From: Bacteroidetes bacterium SCGC AAA795-G10
GTDB lineage: Bacteria > Bacteroidota > Bacteroidia > Flavobacteriales > Flavobacteriaceae
Reading direction: 5' to 3'
Length of the DNA stretch: 64,000 nt
NCBI GenBank assembly: GCA_003130815.1
Contig: QFDA01000002.1
Location: forward strand, 62,001-126,000
The notes under the pieces were generated by a model, which was not told the origin of the DNA, did not search any database, and saw nothing but the letters and a program-made list of their open reading frames with translations. The translations under genes were made by a program, and so were the position numbers. This document shows positions 62,128-64,000 of this stretch, one piece after another (within the stretch, counting starts at the first letter, position 1; every line of letters starts with the position of its first letter).

Positions 62128-63516
62128 ATGACTGAATACGACATCATAATTATAGGCAGCGGTCCTGGGGGGTATGTTACCGCAATTCGATCTTCACAAT
62201 TAGGATTTAAAACTGCGATAGTAGAAAAAGAAAGCCTTGGAGGTGTTTGCCTGAATTGGGGTTGTATTCCAACAAAAGCTTTATTAAAATCAGCTCAAGT
62301 TTTTGATTATTTAAAACATGCCGAAGATTATGGTCTTAAAATTAAAGAATATGATAAAGACTTTAAGTCAGTAATTAATCGGAGTAGAGAGGTTGCTGCA
62401 GGAATGAGTAAAGGGGTTCAATTTTTAATGAAAAAAAATAAGATTGATATTATTAATGGACATGGGAAAGTTCTACCCGGAAAAAAAGTAAGTGTTTCAA
62501 ATGGTAAAAAGACTGAAGAATACTTGGCAAAGCATATTATTATTGCCACTGGTGCAAGATCAAGAGAATTACCAACGATACCACAGAACGGCAAAAACAT
62601 AATTGGTTATCGAAAAGCAATGACTTTAGAAAAGCAACCCAAAAAACTTATTATTGTAGGTTCCGGAGCAATTGGTATTGAATTTGCATATTTCTATAAT
62701 GCAATGGGTACAGAAGTCGTAATTGTAGAATACCTTGATCGAATTTTACCAGTCGAAGATGAAGAAGTATCAAAACAGCTAGAACGCTCATTTAAAAAGA
62801 GTGGGATTAAAATTTACACAAATGCTGAAGTAAAAAAAGTTGAAACAAATAATAAGTCTGTTGACGTTATAATAAAAACGAAAAGTAACGAGGAAATAAT
62901 TAATGCTGATATTGTTCTCTCTGCTGTTGGAATTAAAACTAACATTGAAAATATAGGTCTCGAAGATGTTGGTATAGCAGTTGACAATGATAAAATTATG
63001 GTTAATAATTTTTATCAAACAAACTTACCAGGTTATTATGCAATAGGTGATGTAACTAGAGGACAGTCTTTAGCCCATGTCGCATCTGCAGAGGGTATAT
63101 TATGTGTTGAAAAAATTGCAGGTCATAACTTAGAACCTTTGGATTATGGAAATGTACCTGGTTGTACTTATTGTACTCCAGAAGTTGCATCTGTTGGGAT
63201 GACAGAAGCTCAGGCAAAAGAAAAGGGCTATGAAATAAAAGTTGGAAAGTTTCCTTTTTCCGCATCAGGTAAAGCTCAAGCGGGGGGTAATCCAGAGGGG
63301 TTTGTCAAAGTTATATTTGATGCAAAATATGGGGAATGGCTTGGTTGCCACATGATAGGTTCTGGCGTTACAGATATGATAGCTGAAGCGGTGATTGGAA
63401 GAAAACTAGAAACAACAGGACAAGAAGTTTTAAAAACTGTCCATCCACACCCTACCATGAGTGAAGCTGTGATGGAAGCTGTCGCAGATGCATATGATGA
63501 AGTGATTCACATATAA
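62128..63516 (+). CDS. lpdA: Dihydrolipoyl dehydrogenase
   Basis: A 462-residue flavoprotein. The FAD motif DIIIIGSGPGGYVTAIRS begins at residue 5, the redox pair Cys41/Cys46 lies in GGVCLNWGCIPTK, the NAD motif is IIVGSGAIGIEFAYF, and the dimer interface carries HPHPTMSEAVME with the catalytic His. It is the E3 component of 2-oxoacid dehydrogenases and of glycine cleavage (gcvT is in the window). It starts 52 nt after the second msrB on the same strand. Confidence 0.97.
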   Translation: MTEYDIIIIGSGPGGYVTAIRSSQLGFKTAIVEKESLGGVCLNWGCIPTKALLKSAQVFDYLKHAEDYGLKIKEYDKDFKSVINRSREVAAGMSKGVQFLMKKNKIDIINGHGKVLPGKKVSVSNGKKTEEYLAKHIIIATGARSRELPTIPQNGKNIIGYRKAMTLEKQPKKLIIVGSGAIGIEFAYFYNAMGTEVVIVEYLDRILPVEDEEVSKQLERSFKKSGIKIYTNAEVKKVETNNKSVDVIIKTKSNEEIINADIVLSAVGIKTNIENIGLEDVGIAVDNDKIMVNNFYQTNLPGYYAIGDVTRGQSLAHVASAEGILCVEKIAGHNLEPLDYGNVPGCTYCTPEVASVGMTEAQAKEKGYEIKVGKFPFSASGKAQAGGNPEGFVKVIFDAKYGEWLGCHMIGSGVTDMIAEAVIGRKLETTGQEVLKTVHPHPTMSEAVMEAVADAYDEVIHI

Positions 63517-63596
63517 ATTTACATCTTATTCAAACTATTTTTTTTTAGATTTAGGATAAATATTTTTAAACTTTTTTTTCAACAGAATTTAGAATT

Positions 63597-64000
63597 ATGA
63601 GAATAATTACATCTGCTATATGTTTTTCGTGCTTTTATTTTACCTGTGGTTTTTCTCAAGTCAAATACGAAAAAGAATACCGTATCAAAGAGAATAAGGT
63701 TCCCGAAAATATCAAATCATATCTTAGTGAAATTTCTTTTAAAAATAAAATAAAATGGTACAAAGACGAAGCGCTTAGCAAATACACTTATGAAGCAAAA
63801 ACTTTTCATGATAATCTAAATTTTAGTATCGAATTTGATTCTTTAGGAATCATTGAAGATGTAGAATTTAAAATTGAATGGAAAAATATACCTGAGCTCA
63901 TTAAAAAAAATATAGAATTTTATCTTGATAGCATATATCAAAAAAAGAAAATTATAAAAGTGCAGATTCAATACACTGGAAAACCAGAAAGTTTGATTAA
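63597..64000 (+). CDS. Secreted protein of unknown function (partial, C-terminus outside window)
   Basis: The frame from ATG 63597 is open to the window end (134 codons). A signal peptide MRIITSAICFSCFYFTCGFS is cut before Gln. The mature part contains two similar strand-helix units (KVPENIKSYLSEISFKNKIKW and a later NIPELIKKNIEFYLDS), as in PepSY-like or beta-lactamase-inhibitor-like folds. Conserved hypothetical in flavobacteria as I recall it. It lies 80 nt after lpdA; no function can be given. Confidence 0.65.
   Translation, partial: MRIITSAICFSCFYFTCGFSQVKYEKEYRIKENKVPENIKSYLSEISFKNKIKWYKDEALSKYTYEAKTFHDNLNFSIEFDSLGIIEDVEFKIEWKNIPELIKKNIEFYLDSIYQKKKIIKVQIQYTGKPESLI

Noticed and set aside
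1-64000. CRISPR array, prophage, insertion sequence or integrase
   Set aside because: No regularly spaced direct repeats with unique spacers, no transposase or phage genes; the only tandem repeats are in-frame within rpsA.

Overview
This is an AT-rich, gene-dense bacterial chromosome segment. It is most consistent with the class Flavobacteriia (phylum Bacteroidetes), probably a small-genome marine lineage. The support is as follows: promoter motifs of the Bacteroidetes type (TTG, then about 19 nt, then TAnnTTTG) precede several genes; exported proteins carry short signal peptides followed by Gln; Bacteroidetes-restricted families are present (DUF5916, DUF3822, DUF6702); Shine-Dalgarno sequences are not obvious; and fused aspartokinase/homoserine dehydrogenase, PgpH-type HD protein and ClpC have flavobacterial-looking sequences. 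The lineage call is inference from reading, not from a database search.

Region 1-23.4 kb is accessory and catabolic. A minus-strand transport/catabolism set (GntP permease, Rid-family protein, D-threonine aldolase/D-serine dehydratase-like enzyme cut by the window edge) looks like a D-serine/D-threonine utilisation operon. It is followed by two related small secreted proteins flanking a DUF5916 outer-membrane-type protein, a 997-residue BNR/sortilin-like repeat protein, a DUF819 permease, a second DUF5916 protein, a DinB-like protein, a YfcC permease coupled to an M20 deacetylase, an exported CotH-like kinase, and a minus-strand run of a Gfo/Idh/MocA oxidoreductase, ThuA protein, M28 peptidase, DUF6702 protein and sulfatase lipoprotein. 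Most products are exported, suggesting scavenging of peptides, N-acyl amino acids and sulfated or sugar compounds.

Region 23.5-46.8 kb is mostly housekeeping: tRNA-Ser(GCU), a c-di-AMP phosphodiesterase-like HD protein, NlpC/P60 peptidase, gyrA with a TPR protein, clpC, a plus-strand operon thrA-thrB-thrC-gcvT-epimerase-yebC with three successive TTG starts, plsC and a RecD-like helicase, a conserved three-gene group (membrane-anchored unknown, DUF3822, rsmD), RNase P RNA, and dnaX, which may be leaderless.

Region 46.8-64 kb starts with a broken miaE tRNA-hydroxylase gene (an amber stop at codon 12, and loss of the second half where it meets ppx). Then comes a tight eight-gene minus-strand operon pyrR-pyrB-STAS-like-rnz-pdxH-sixA-ppk-ppx, then ribosomal protein S1 with an unusual Lys/Thr/Ala-repeat N-terminal tail, cmk, lon, an Atg22-like MFS transporter, two MsrB genes in tandem (one lipoprotein, one cytoplasmic), lpdA and the start of a secreted unknown protein. 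There is no CRISPR array, prophage or insertion sequence. The observations most worth following up are the S1 tail, the miaE pseudogene, the membrane-protein/DUF3822 pair and the perfect inverted repeats between divergent genes.
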